From contig NZ_CP158367.1 of the NCBI RefSeq assembly GCF_040267685.1, forward strand, positions 1,550,001-1,614,000: a stretch of 64,000 nt of DNA. Reading direction: 5' to 3'. This document shows, piece by piece, positions 26,392 through 35,925 of this stretch. The notes under the pieces were generated by a model that worked only from the letters and a program-made list of their open reading frames with translations, searched no databases and was not told the DNA's origin. Within the stretch, counting starts at the first letter, position 1. Each line of letters opens with the position of its first letter. The position numbers and the translations under genes are program-made. The DNA is from Proteinivorax tanatarense. GTDB taxonomy: Bacteria; Bacillota; Proteinivoracia; Proteinivoracales; Proteinivoracaceae.

Positions 26392-26898
26392 ATGAAACAC
26401 CCTACTCATAAAGCTATAGGTGTAGCAGCATACTCAGGATTAATCGTATTTTTTTATAAGCCGTTTTCTGTGGCATTTAGCTTCATATTATTAGCTTCAT
26501 CCATTTTGTCATACTTTTCTTCCATTCTCCCAGACTTAATAGAGAAAAGCAAAAAAGAACACAGAGGTTATACGCATTCATTTTTCTGGTCTATTGTTAT
26601 AACCCTAATTTCTTGTAATTTAATTGTCCCCTTACATATTTGGTTAAAATCTCAGGGCGTTTACTTCCCAGTAATTGTCCCTATATTTGCTGTTTGGATA
26701 GGATATACTTCCCATTTTATTGCCGATTACTTTACAAATAAGGGAGTGTGCATTTGGTGGCCTTTTGATGAAGAACGCAAAGGATATAAGTTATGGGAGC
26801 ATGAGGACAGGGACGGGCCAGAATTTCTTATTACCATAATTTCATGGGTACTTACCATTATAATTTGGATTAGGCATTTTAGTTTCTACTACTTATAA
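26392..26898 (+). CDS. YdjM-like membrane-bound metal-dependent hydrolase (DUF457)
   Basis: 168 residues on the plus strand. Conserved YdjM-family residues: HPTHKAIG at the N-terminus, SSILPDLIE, HRGYTHSFFWS, and HFIADYFTNKGVCIWWPF near the C-terminus. They form the His/Asp metal-binding pattern. There are about four membrane segments. Members are inner-membrane hydrolases, LexA-regulated in some bacteria; I see no clear LexA box here. GGAGGG precedes the ATG by about 8 bases. Confidence 0.88.
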   Translation: MKHPTHKAIGVAAYSGLIVFFYKPFSVAFSFILLASSILSYFSSILPDLIEKSKKEHRGYTHSFFWSIVITLISCNLIVPLHIWLKSQGVYFPVIVPIFAVWIGYTSHFIADYFTNKGVCIWWPFDEERKGYKLWEHEDRDGPEFLITIISWVLTIIIWIRHFSFYYL

Positions 26899-26910
26899 TC
26901 TAGTTACCCA

Positions 26911-27693
26911 TTATAATTTGTTTAGTTTTAAAACGTATTTTTTATATGCTTCTATTACAGGTTTAAAATAATCATCTGGATCTTTTTTAGCTGGGGCAGA
27001 AAAATGAAAAGTATTTAAAAGGGGTATATAGCTATCATTGACCTTAAGTTTATGTACATTTACATTCTTACCTTTTTCAATAGAGGTTAGATTTCCTAAA
27101 GCCCTTAGAGATTTACCTAAATTCATGGCAATAATTAAATCAGGCTTCAATATACTAATCTGCTCATTAAAAAAATTAATCTCATCACTTTTAAAACTAC
27201 TAACAAAGTTATCGATAAGAGGCCAGTCGGCGCTCCATCCGCTAGATTCATTACTTAATTTTGATAAATTCATAAAAGAGAAACTTATCCCTTCTTTGGT
27301 ACCAAATGAATCTGTGAGCTCGGATGCGTAAGGTATATTACTCCAATTATACTCTTGGTTATTTAGAGCATAAGTTATATAGAACATGCGGGCATGAAAG
27401 GAGCTACGGTTTATGGTTTTACTACCCACCTTATTATTTTTGTAAGCGTCATAAAGGACAGTGATGTAATTCTGACCTGATATACCCAATGACTCTCGGC
27501 CAATAAATAACACCTTGACTTTTTGATTATAATAATACGGATAGAACCCATCAAAAACTAAAGAGTCAGCATTGTAATTATACATAAAAGACTTTGATAG
27601 CGCGCTTTTATACCACCTTCGAAACAACCTTTCAAGGTCTGTTAGCATCTCTTTATCATTCTCATGAAACTTTTCCATATCTGGTATTAACAT
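26911..27693 (-). CDS. Unknown protein, possibly uracil-DNA-glycosylase-like fold
   Basis: 260 residues. VKVLFIGRESLGISG, FMNLSKLSNESSGWSADWP, ILKPDLIIAMNLGKSLRAL and LLNTFHFSAP are spaced like the strand and active-site segments of the uracil-DNA-glycosylase-like superfamily. I cannot assign the catalytic residues with confidence. GGGGGGAG lies 4 bases before the ATG. It is the second gene of a pair with the 216-residue gene upstream (17 bases apart), next to the prophage end, so the pair could be a small accessory or defence module. Confidence 0.65.
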   Translation of the reverse strand: MLIPDMEKFHENDKEMLTDLERLFRRWYKSALSKSFMYNYNADSLVFDGFYPYYYNQKVKVLFIGRESLGISGQNYITVLYDAYKNNKVGSKTINRSSFHARMFYITYALNNQEYNWSNIPYASELTDSFGTKEGISFSFMNLSKLSNESSGWSADWPLIDNFVSSFKSDEINFFNEQISILKPDLIIAMNLGKSLRALGNLTSIEKGKNVNVHKLKVNDSYIPLLNTFHFSAPAKKDPDDYFKPVIEAYKKYVLKLNKL

Positions 27694-27710
27694 CTTACTC
27701 CCCCCTATGC

Positions 27711-28361
27711 CTAACTTCCAGTAATAAAAATATCTATCTCTACTATCCCACTTTTAGAATCATCGTGACTATATGAAAAAGGGAAATATATTATCTCAAC
27801 TCCTTCGTACCTTGCCTCTATCAGTTCATTTACAAAACATCCTATTTCATGTAACCAAAACAAATTGCCACTTCCCTCGTTAGTACCATACCGTAAAGCT
27901 AAACAAGCTTTTTTGGGCAAAAACTTAACATCATTAACAAATCTCCCTATATTTTCCCTGTAATCGTATTCAGTTCCACATAAAAGGTATTTGTGCGCTA
28001 AAAGAGATCCTTCAAGACTGAATAATAATTGTTCTTTAAATTCGGTGCCAATAGGGTGATGCACTTCTAGATTAAAAAACGCTTCAAGAATTCTAATGAA
28101 CCCTTGTAGTGCCACTTTATTAGGTAGTTGTATATAAGCATTATCAGACATATTTTTTTCATATTTAATCAAATACTCATAATCTTTGTTATTAGATTCC
28201 TTCTCTAAGCTATAGATAAAAAATAGTTGTTCATAAAGCCCTGAAATAGAATCCGTGCATTCCTCTAGGTTTAGCACCTCAAAAACATTCGTTTTTATAC
28301 AGTCTTTAATAGTGTTATCGTTAATGTAAATAACTTTTTTTCTTTCTTCGTATCTAAGCAA
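27711..28361 (-). CDS. Unknown protein paired with the preceding gene
   Basis: 216 residues, soluble and acidic (VLNLEECTDSISGLYEQLFFIYSLEKE; FVNDVKFLPKKACLALRYG; GCFVNELIEARYEGVEIIYFPF). I know no domain. It starts with TTG behind AAGGAG at 8 bases. Co-transcribed with the downstream 260-residue gene, judging from the 17-base gap. Confidence 0.65.
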   Translation of the reverse strand: MLRYEERKKVIYINDNTIKDCIKTNVFEVLNLEECTDSISGLYEQLFFIYSLEKESNNKDYEYLIKYEKNMSDNAYIQLPNKVALQGFIRILEAFFNLEVHHPIGTEFKEQLLFSLEGSLLAHKYLLCGTEYDYRENIGRFVNDVKFLPKKACLALRYGTNEGSGNLFWLHEIGCFVNELIEARYEGVEIIYFPFSYSHDDSKSGIVEIDIFITGS

Positions 28362-28738
28362 TTTTTTAGCTCCTTACGTATTTTGTTTTCTGATAAGCTT
28401 TACTTCATGGCCAGATACAATAATCTAGGTATTATATCCATTCTACATTAACCATTTAATTCCTCTATACCTATTTAAATATCTTCAAACCTTATTAAAC
28501 TGTTGTCCTTGTATCAATATGAGCTCTTTTTCCTCGTCCAAGCCATAATGTTAGCAGTTACATAGGCCACATATATTGGCTTCAGAATACTTATTATTGA
28601 TGTTTACTAAATGAAGTTAAGTGGTGAACTCCTTTTAAATAGCTGTGCGTATTTTATATAACCTTCATAAAAAAAGTAAAAAAATAAGCCCCACCCAGCG
28701 GCTGATAATTTATTATCAGTCAACTAGGTGGGGTTTTT
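28362..28738. other. Left prophage boundary region
   Basis: About 375 bases between the last chromosomal-looking gene and the first recombinase gene. No open frame is supported. By position it should hold one prophage attachment end, but the other end is outside the window, so I cannot define the core. Confidence 0.5.
28689..28738 (-). terminator. Terminator of the recombinase cluster
   Basis: CCCCACC and GGTGGGG enclose a second inverted repeat (CTGATAAT/ATTATCAG). T-rich sequence follows on both strands. It abuts the stop codon of the fused recombinase. Confidence 0.8.
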
Positions 28739-31700
28739 TTATGATTCGTCCTTTACAGAATAGTACCTTTGTTCTTTTTGTTTCCACTTAGGTAAGGTCC
28801 TTTTTAGCCTTCCATCTTCAAGAAGTGAGTTGAGGATTGTTGCTCTGAACTTTGTTTTAGATATACAGATATAGCTGTTCATAAAGTCTACCATTTCTAA
28901 AAAACTTTTCTGTTCCTCACAATATTTCAGGAGGGCTCTTACCTCTGGCCCATGCAAAAATTCTTGTCGCTTAGCCTCTCGCTTTGCAGCCCTTTTTTCA
29001 GCTCTTGATTTTTTATAATCTTCATATTTAAAATCTATTGTCCACTCCACCCCAAATTTTAACTTATATATAATTCTACCGTCAGTTAAAATTTTTCCGC
29101 TTTCGATTATTCTAGTAAAGATTTCTCCAGGAAAATTAGTTATTTCATTTTTAGTTTTCCTAATTAACCACCTTAAGTCTGCTTTTAGGCTGTTAACCTT
29201 TAGTTTTCTATTTTCCAACTCTTTTATTTTATTTTGTATATCCACTATTTTCTCGGTTAGCTTTGCTACTTTCTCAGAATCCTGGCCATCTTTATTCAAC
29301 TCACCATCAACCGCTTCATACAGTTGCTGGTTTAAGACTTCTATCTCTTTTCTATACTCATCTTCCAAACGCAAGTCTTCATCACTTAATTCCTCTTTTG
29401 CAATAACTTTTTCCAGCTCATCTTTTAAGGTTTTACTGCCTTTAAAATAGTTAAGCATCTTTTTAAAGTGAAGTTCAATATACTCTTCCCTAACTGAAAG
29501 GGATCTACAGTCAAAAGTAATTTTGCGAGCTGCATAACATCTCCAAATATGAATTTCTGGGTTTCCTTCTGCCTTATATTCAATCCTTCTAGAATGTCCG
29601 ATTAAAGCGCCACATTCACAATAAAACTTTTTTACAAACGCCTCGTTTTTTATGTTTTCCTTTGGGTATTTTCTTCTTTCTTTATTCTCATAATCGTCTT
29701 TTCGCTTTTTTATTATCTCTTGAACTTTGTCCCAAACTTCCCTACTGACAATTCCTTTATGATGATTTTCTATTAGCATTTGGGGTAGTTCTCCTTTGTT
29801 TGGCGTAAGCTTTGCTACCCCTTCTTTTGTATCTTGCATATAGTATTTTTGATAAAGGACATCCCCTTTATATACTTCATTTTTTAATATATTTCTTACA
29901 ACTCCTAGATACCAGTTTCTTTTACCTAGTGGAGTTTTAACCCCTTCATCTGTTAACTCCTTGGCAATTTGGTTAAAGTTTTGTCCTTCAAGAGTCCTTT
30001 GATAAATCTTTCTGATTACTTCAGCCTCTTTTTCAATAATGTTCCACGTTCCCTTTTCAAAGCCATAGTAAGGTTCGCTGTTATTTACTATCCCCCGTTC
30101 TGCATAACTTTTTTTACCCCATGAAACAGCTTCACCAATATTTGAGCTTTCCTCTTGCGCAATGCTTCCGTATATTGAAAGCATAAGTTCGCTCTCTTGG
30201 TCTTTTGTGTTAATGTTTTCTTTCTCAAAATAAATATGAACAGGGTTTGGCAAACTCTTTAGCATTCTTACTATAGATAATGTGTTAATGACATTTCTAC
30301 TAAATCTAGATATTGATTTTGTAAGAATCAAATCTACCTTTCCAGCCTTACACTCATCAATTAATTTTAAAAGTTCTGTTCGATTATTTAAAGACTTCCC
30401 CGAGATCCCCTCGTCTGCGTATATCCCGGCATATTCATAATCTGGGTTCTTTAAAATTAAATAAGTGTAATAAGCTACTTGTGTTTTTAAGCTTATCTGC
30501 TGCTCGTTTCTTTCTGTTGATACCCTGCAATATGCAACCGTTCTTTTTTTGCCTTCACTTATATTTTTAAAGGCCCCAGAGTTACTTTTTTCTTTTTCTA
30601 ACTTGTTCTGTAAGTCACTCATAATAAGCCCACCCTGGCCAGGCTTAATAGTTACCACTTCCCTATTTGGCTTTTGTTTCAAATCATCTCCCCCTTCCTC
30701 CTTTTTAATTTCTTCATAAGGGATACTTTGACGTTTGCCTTTTGTACTTGATAAAGATCCTTCTTTAATATCGGGCTTTATAAATTGTGCTTTCCCATAG
30801 GAACTGCAATCTCCCATCACTGTTTCGCTACCGTCAATCCACCTTATAATATAATCTTTAGATGAATAGATTTTAATTTCTGTAGCCCAAGCCCTTAAGA
30901 TCTCTATTGACGCACCGTTAATAAAGTCACTTCTACAGTGAATTTCTTTCAGCCAGTTTATTGCTTCTACCCGATATTTTCTATCGTCTTCAACCTTTGT
31001 GATCTTCTCTTCAAAAGTAAGATAGGCTTTTTCCATTTGTTCTATTTCCACAGCTGTTAGGACATCTTCTTTTCTTGCAATTTCAATTTCTGTTAAAAAT
31101 TTAAGTCTGTGAAATTCAAAATGATCATTTTGATTCACTCTTTTTATAATTTCTTGTAAAACTTTCGGTTCATCTAAGTCGTATTTGTTTTGAATAGCTT
31201 TTAACATCATCTCAAATATCAAATTCTCTCTTATTGACTTCCGTTCACATGCACCAACAAAGCTGGGAGCGCATCGCCAATAGTTTACCCCTTTTGTTGG
31301 ATGCTTGATCAATTTATGACCACAATGCCCACACTGCATTCTCCCCGATAAAGGTGTTTTTCCCTGCCTCTTTTGCACACTAGGGGGTGCCTTAATTTCG
31401 TCTAGTCTTTTTTGAGCTAAGGCAAAAGTCTTTTTATCTATAATGGCGGGATGGCTATGTTCGATGAGAACTTTATCTTTCCCCTCTGTTGTAATAGCCC
31501 CTGTAAAAAGATTACGAGTGTTTAACCTAGTTATCTTATCACCTGTGTATGTCGGATTTGATAATATGTCTTTAACAGCGCTACCTTTCCATAAATCCCT
31601 ACCTAGTGAAGTCTTAATCCCTTCACTTATCAATTGTCTAGCTACTGCCTTAAGAGATAAGCCGCTTAAAAACAAATCAAATATTCTTCTTACGCTATCA

Positions 31701-32323
31701 GCTTCTTGCTCATTTATTTCAAGTGATGATACTCCTTCGCATTTCACAATGTCATAGCCCAAAAGATTAGAATATCTAGGAACTCCTCCCATTAGTTTCT
31801 TTTCTATTCCCCATTTTATTGATTGAGAAATCGTTTCTATTTCTTCTTGGGCTAAAGCAGCATGTGAACTAAGAAGAAACTTATTATAATCTATAGAAGT
31901 ATCGATATTTTCTTTTTCAAAGTATATTCCAACACCTAGCTCTTTTAAGTTTTCTACCATATCTAAAAGCTCTTCAGAATTCCTAGAAAGTCTAGATACG
32001 TTCTTAGTAAGAACCATATCAACTCTTCCTTCTTTACAATGTCTAAGCAGTCTTTGAATTCCGCTTCTTTTTAGGTTAGCACCAGAAGAACTTTTATCAA
32101 AATATATCCCTACAAACTTCCAATTAGGTCTGTTTTTTATTAGATGGGTATAGCGGCTAACCTGGTTTTCTAAAGAGTTTACCCTCTCCTTTACTCCAGC
32201 ACTAACACGACAATAGGCAGCTACCTTAACTCCTGGCTTGTCACTTTCTAGTGGGCTTTTTTTTATTTCCTTTATCGGGTTCCATAAGGTTTGAATCCAT
32301 TTTCCTTTTTCACTGGTATTCAA
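28739..32323 (-). CDS. Fusion of two large serine recombinases in one reading frame
   Basis: About 1194 residues, twice the usual length. Half 1: resolvase domain with catalytic Ser in AAYCRVSAG and LTKNVSRLSRN, a recombinase domain, zinc ribbon CGHCG...WRC...C, and a coiled coil. After a linker of about 70 residues, half 2 repeats the plan: VAYCRVSTERNEQQ, LTKSISRFSRN, zinc ribbon CECG...WRC...C, then coiled coil and a C-terminal basic segment. Both nucleophilic serines and arginine motifs are retained, so both halves may be active. AAGGGAG lies 8 bases before TTG at 32323; the ATG at 32341 has no such signal. An internal ATG at 30622 has only a weak signal (GGGTGGG), but separate translation of half 2 is not excluded. 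Confidence 0.88.
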   Translation of the reverse strand: MNTSEKGKWIQTLWNPIKEIKKSPLESDKPGVKVAAYCRVSAGVKERVNSLENQVSRYTHLIKNRPNWKFVGIYFDKSSSGANLKRSGIQRLLRHCKEGRVDMVLTKNVSRLSRNSEELLDMVENLKELGVGIYFEKENIDTSIDYNKFLLSSHAALAQEEIETISQSIKWGIEKKLMGGVPRYSNLLGYDIVKCEGVSSLEINEQEADSVRRIFDLFLSGLSLKAVARQLISEGIKTSLGRDLWKGSAVKDILSNPTYTGDKITRLNTRNLFTGAITTEGKDKVLIEHSHPAIIDKKTFALAQKRLDEIKAPPSVQKRQGKTPLSGRMQCGHCGHKLIKHPTKGVNYWRCAPSFVGACERKSIRENLIFEMMLKAIQNKYDLDEPKVLQEIIKRVNQNDHFEFHRLKFLTEIEIARKEDVLTAVEIEQMEKAYLTFEEKITKVEDDRKYRVEAINWLKEIHCRSDFINGASIEILRAWATEIKIYSSKDYIIRWIDGSETVMGDCSSYGKAQFIKPDIKEGSLSSTKGKRQSIPYEEIKKEEGGDDLKQKPNREVVTIKPGQGGLIMSDLQNKLEKEKSNSGAFKNISEGKKRTVAYCRVSTERNEQQISLKTQVAYYTYLILKNPDYEYAGIYADEGISGKSLNNRTELLKLIDECKAGKVDLILTKSISRFSRNVINTLSIVRMLKSLPNPVHIYFEKENINTKDQESELMLSIYGSIAQEESSNIGEAVSWGKKSYAERGIVNNSEPYYGFEKGTWNIIEKEAEVIRKIYQRTLEGQNFNQIAKELTDEGVKTPLGKRNWYLGVVRNILKNEVYKGDVLYQKYYMQDTKEGVAKLTPNKGELPQMLIENHHKGIVSREVWDKVQEIIKKRKDDYENKERRKYPKENIKNEAFVKKFYCECGALIGHSRRIEYKAEGNPEIHIWRCYAARKITFDCRSLSVREEYIELHFKKMLNYFKGSKTLKDELEKVIAKEELSDEDLRLEDEYRKEIEVLNQQLYEAVDGELNKDGQDSEKVAKLTEKIVDIQNKIKELENRKLKVNSLKADLRWLIRKTKNEITNFPGEIFTRIIESGKILTDGRIIYKLKFGVEWTIDFKYEDYKKSRAEKRAAKREAKRQEFLHGPEVRALLKYCEEQKSFLEMVDFMNSYICISKTKFRATILNSLLEDGRLKRTLPKWKQKEQRYYSVKDES

Positions 32324-32329
32324 TTTTAA

Positions 32330-32420
32330 ATCTCCCTTCATAAAGCGATATTCAAATTATAATATTAATCGCTCACTTACAGTAAAAAGTCAAGCTCTTA
32401 TCGCTTATTTGAAGGGAGAT
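32330..32420. repeat. Inverted repeat between recombinase genes
   Basis: The left arm (32330-32348) reads ATCTCCCTTCATAAAGCGA. The right arm (32401-32420) is its near-perfect reverse complement, TCGCTTATTTGAAGGGAGAT. A 52-base AT-rich spacer separates them. The left arm contains the ribosome-binding site of the fused recombinase. It could be a regulatory RNA structure or a recombination site. Confidence 0.75.
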
Positions 32421-32425
32421 GCAGG

Positions 32426-34063
32426 TTATTTTTTCTTTGTTGCCTCTGCCTCTCGACTAATGCCGCATTTAAACTCAAAACTAACTATTTGGCTGTTATT
32501 TAGCACCCCTTTCTCAACTGTCTTTACAAAAATATCGTCCCTAAACTTTGAATCATTGCCTAGGCTATCTAGCATTTTTAGAAGTTCATCTAGTTGTTTT
32601 TCCAAAAACAATCTTTCTTCATTATTTTCACTTAGCTGTTCATATTCCGTTTCAAGGATCTCTCGCTCATAGGTCAGATGCTCTAATGTCGCTTGGTAGA
32701 TTTTATCGTTAGTAGCTGTTTCTTTTTCCGCGATCATACTGGCTCTGTTGTTTAAGGCTTCAAGCTGGTTCTCAAGTTCTTTAAGTCTAGCCTGCTCTTT
32801 TTTACTTAAAGCTTTTTGCTCAATTGCTTTTTTCACATCTTCTTTAACCTCGTTTTTGTTTTTCTTCATCTCATAAAGAGTTTTCATAAACCCTTTTTCA
32901 AGTTCCTCTTCCCATACATACCTGCAATTACAATCTTTAAAGTCTGGATCCTTATGAGCTGCTACCCGGCATTGCCAGGCTGTAAAACGATACTTCTCTT
33001 TATTTTTCGTGGATGTAAGCCTTCGGCGAAGTACTGGCCTGCCACATTCAGCGCAAAATAACTTATTTGAAAATACGCTTTTTCCACTAAAGCATTGCCT
33101 ATATTTGTTATCCGGATCTGTTCGCATTTTTCTTCTGCGCTTTAGTTCCTGCTGCACTAAGTTCCAGACATCTTCTGAAATAATCGCTGGGTGAGTATTT
33201 TTAACAAAATATTGAGGTTCAATATCTTTGTTTACCACTCTCTTTTTGGTTAAAAAATCTATGGTGACAGACTTTTGAGCAAGGCAGTGGCCCATGTACT
33301 TTTCTTGGTTTAAAATTTGATATACCGCATAGCTTGTCCAATGTTTGTTTCCCCGTGCTGTTGGCACCCCCTCCTTTGAGAGCCTTTTGGCTATCGTCGG
33401 TGTCCCCTTCCCAGCTAAAAACTCTTTATAAATCCTTCTTACCACTTCTGCTTGTTCATCATTTATAACTACGTTTCCTGATTCATCAGTGTCATAACCT
33501 AAAAAGTATGTCGTCGGCATGTGAATATCACCTGCCTGGAATTTTTTGGATATCGCCCATTTTGTGTTGGTAGATATGGATCTAGACTCCTCTTGGGCCA
33601 TCGAGGAAAGAATAGTCAAAAATAGTTCGCCTTTCCCATCTAAGGTATCTATATTTTCTTTTTGAAACCAAACCCCAACCCCTATACTTTTAAGTAGCCT
33701 GATAGACTGCAGCGCTAACAAAGTGTTTCTTGCAAATCTGCTTATTGATTTAGTGATGATATAATCAATTTCTTTGTTTTGACATCTTTCCATCATTCTA
33801 TTAAACGCTACACGTTTTTTTGTTGAGGTCCCTGACAATCCATGGTCTGCAAAAATTTCTACCAGTTCCCAATCAGGATTTTTATCAACGAGTTCTTTAA
33901 AATAGTTTACTTGCAAATCATAACTTTTCTCTTGTTCAGCTGAATCTGTTGAAACCCTTACATAGACTCCAATACGTTTTTTGTCCTTGCTTGATTTGTC
34001 AGTTATCCTAGACTTTTTTGCTTTTGCTGGTATCATCCGAACTGATGATGTTTTTTTACTCAT
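32426..34063 (-). CDS. Large serine recombinase
   Basis: 545 residues. Resolvase domain with catalytic Ser in IGVYVRVSTDSAEQEKS, IITKSISRFARNTL and AQEESRSIS; recombinase domain around 175-290 (GYDTDESGNVVINDEQAEVVRRIYKEF); zinc ribbon CAECGRPVLRRR...WQC; long coiled coil near 380-500. This is the full architecture of phage or transposon integrases of the large serine type. Its start lies 7 bases after the stop of the upstream recombinase, with GGGGG overlapping that stop, so the two are co-translated. Confidence 0.93.
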   Translation of the reverse strand: MSKKTSSVRMIPAKAKKSRITDKSSKDKKRIGVYVRVSTDSAEQEKSYDLQVNYFKELVDKNPDWELVEIFADHGLSGTSTKKRVAFNRMMERCQNKEIDYIITKSISRFARNTLLALQSIRLLKSIGVGVWFQKENIDTLDGKGELFLTILSSMAQEESRSISTNTKWAISKKFQAGDIHMPTTYFLGYDTDESGNVVINDEQAEVVRRIYKEFLAGKGTPTIAKRLSKEGVPTARGNKHWTSYAVYQILNQEKYMGHCLAQKSVTIDFLTKKRVVNKDIEPQYFVKNTHPAIISEDVWNLVQQELKRRRKMRTDPDNKYRQCFSGKSVFSNKLFCAECGRPVLRRRLTSTKNKEKYRFTAWQCRVAAHKDPDFKDCNCRYVWEEELEKGFMKTLYEMKKNKNEVKEDVKKAIEQKALSKKEQARLKELENQLEALNNRASMIAEKETATNDKIYQATLEHLTYEREILETEYEQLSENNEERLFLEKQLDELLKMLDSLGNDSKFRDDIFVKTVEKGVLNNSQIVSFEFKCGISREAEATKKK

Positions 34064-34070
34064 CTAACAT

Positions 34071-35723
34071 CTAATCCCCCTTTAGTTTAATTTCTGTTTG
34101 ATTTCCAGTAATCCAGTTTATTTTAAAAAGTGTAGGTGATATTACCTTGACGTTTAACACCCAGGCTCTTAAAAACTCAACATCATCTGATGCCTCTTTT
34201 AACCTTTTAAAAGGTCTTTTCATAGCTAATAAGTCTTTTAATGTTTTAAGAGCCTTTTTTCGGTAATTATAGTCCCCTTCTACTAGATCCCACCACCTTT
34301 CCTTATCCTCTATTTTTTGCTCTAAACTCTTACGTTTAAATTCAAGTTTTGCTAGTTTATCTTCATTTTCTCCATTAATTAATGCCATGTTTTCTTCAAA
34401 TAAAATCCGTTGTAAGTCTATTTTTAACTGGTTATACTCAAAATCTGCTGATGGTGTTATTTTTTCAAGTTCCTTTATCAAATCTACTACCTTTTGGTTT
34501 ACTTTACTTGCGCTTCCTAGTTTATACTTTTTAGTAAAAGCCTCTATTATTGCCTTTTTAATAGGCCCTTCTTTAATTCCTTGTAAATTACATAGGCTTT
34601 TACTTTTCACACTTTTACCGCACCTCCAGGTAACGACCCCTTTGCAATAGTAACGTTGTAAGTTACTGCCGCAATTTTCACATTTAAGTCTTTTTGATAA
34701 AGGATAAGTTATTTTTCTTTTATTATTTGCTTTTTTATTGTGACTTCTTTTTAAAAGCTCCTCTTGGGCCCTTTGAAAGGTTTTTCTATCTATAATGGGT
34801 GGATGATGATCTTCGATGAGATACTGGTTTTTCGCACCATCATTTTTTATTCCCTTATGGCTTAAGTAATCCTCTGTATAAGTCTTTTGGCAAAGCACAT
34901 CTCCTGTGTAACGCTCGTTTTTCAGAATACTTCTAACCGCAAGGGCGGACCAATCAGTTCTTCCGTTTGCTTTTTTATACCCTTTTTTAATAAACGACTT
35001 TGCAATTTTTGATGGATTTTTGCCATTTAGACATTCTTTAAAAGCTTCCCTTACTACTGCAGCTTCTGTTTCGTTTATTAGCCAATTTTTGTTTTCATCT
35101 CTTGTATAGCCCAATATTCGAATAAAATTGGCTTGCCCTTGTGCAAAGCGTTTAGCAAATGACCAAGTCACATTTTCTGAAATACTCCTACTTTCTTCTT
35201 GGGCTACAGCTGAAAGTAACGTCATTATAAACTCGCTTTTCATATCTTCTGTGTCGATGTTTTCTTTTTCAAATATTAGCCTAACCCCTTTTTCTTTTAA
35301 CTGCCTAACTGTATCAAGGGAGTCAGTAACGCTGCGTGCAAATCGTGATATTGATTTGCAAAGGACAAGGTCTATTTTACCTTCAAGGCAATCCCTAATT
35401 AGTTTGCTAAATCCAGTGCGTCCGTCTATTTTAGTTCCTGTTTTCCCGCGATCAGAATAGACACCGACAAAATGATAATTAGGATTTGATCTAATATAGT
35501 TTGTAAAATACTTAGTTTGGTTTTCTAATGAATCCTCTTGCATATCCGTCATAGAGCTTACACGACAGTAGCAAGCTGCTTTAATCTTTTTAGGTTTTGA
35601 GGCTTTCTCTTCTGTTCCGTAGTCAATACTAAGATTTCTATCAAAGCTTGGCATCTCACCCCCAGCTGTAATTTTAGAATCTAAAAAACCTACTTTGCTA
35701 TCACTTAATAAAGGCTTTTGCAT
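34071..35723 (-). CDS. Large serine recombinase
   Basis: 550 residues and the first gene of the recombinase cluster. Catalytic Ser in AACYCRVSSMTDMQ, LCKSISRFARSV, AQEESRSIS, zinc ribbon CENCGSNLQRYY...WRC, coiled coil near 400-490. GGAGGGAGG precedes the ATG. Which of the clustered recombinases integrates the phage, and which act as accessory or directionality partners, cannot be told from sequence. Confidence 0.93.
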   Translation of the reverse strand: MQKPLLSDSKVGFLDSKITAGGEMPSFDRNLSIDYGTEEKASKPKKIKAACYCRVSSMTDMQEDSLENQTKYFTNYIRSNPNYHFVGVYSDRGKTGTKIDGRTGFSKLIRDCLEGKIDLVLCKSISRFARSVTDSLDTVRQLKEKGVRLIFEKENIDTEDMKSEFIMTLLSAVAQEESRSISENVTWSFAKRFAQGQANFIRILGYTRDENKNWLINETEAAVVREAFKECLNGKNPSKIAKSFIKKGYKKANGRTDWSALAVRSILKNERYTGDVLCQKTYTEDYLSHKGIKNDGAKNQYLIEDHHPPIIDRKTFQRAQEELLKRSHNKKANNKRKITYPLSKRLKCENCGSNLQRYYCKGVVTWRCGKSVKSKSLCNLQGIKEGPIKKAIIEAFTKKYKLGSASKVNQKVVDLIKELEKITPSADFEYNQLKIDLQRILFEENMALINGENEDKLAKLEFKRKSLEQKIEDKERWWDLVEGDYNYRKKALKTLKDLLAMKRPFKRLKEASDDVEFLRAWVLNVKVISPTLFKINWITGNQTEIKLKGD

Positions 35724-35925
35724 CTTTTCCTCCCTCCTTTCCTTTTTAGCCGATTTTTAAACTAATGGGTCGCGCCCCATTCAATCAGCTTTTGTTTTAA
35801 AAAAGTTCCTAAAACCCCTTCTCTTTAGGCTTTTGAGGCTCTTTAAGCTACTACATATATCACTTAAAAGAGGCTAAAAAGCAAGTAAATGAAGGGATAA
35901 AAAGCCATAAAATAGGCAAAAAATT
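35724..35925. other. Gap between lysis genes and recombinases, possible attP
   Basis: No gene. It contains AATGGG-TCGCGC-CCCATT (35764-35781), a 6-bp palindrome with a GC core. Serine-integrase attP sites usually lie next to the integrase gene, so this gap and 28362-28738 are the places to look. Confidence 0.35.

Noticed and set aside
28689-28738. Prophage attachment core in the hairpin after the recombinase gene
   Set aside because: The structure is fully explained as a terminator, and the second attachment site is outside the window for comparison.
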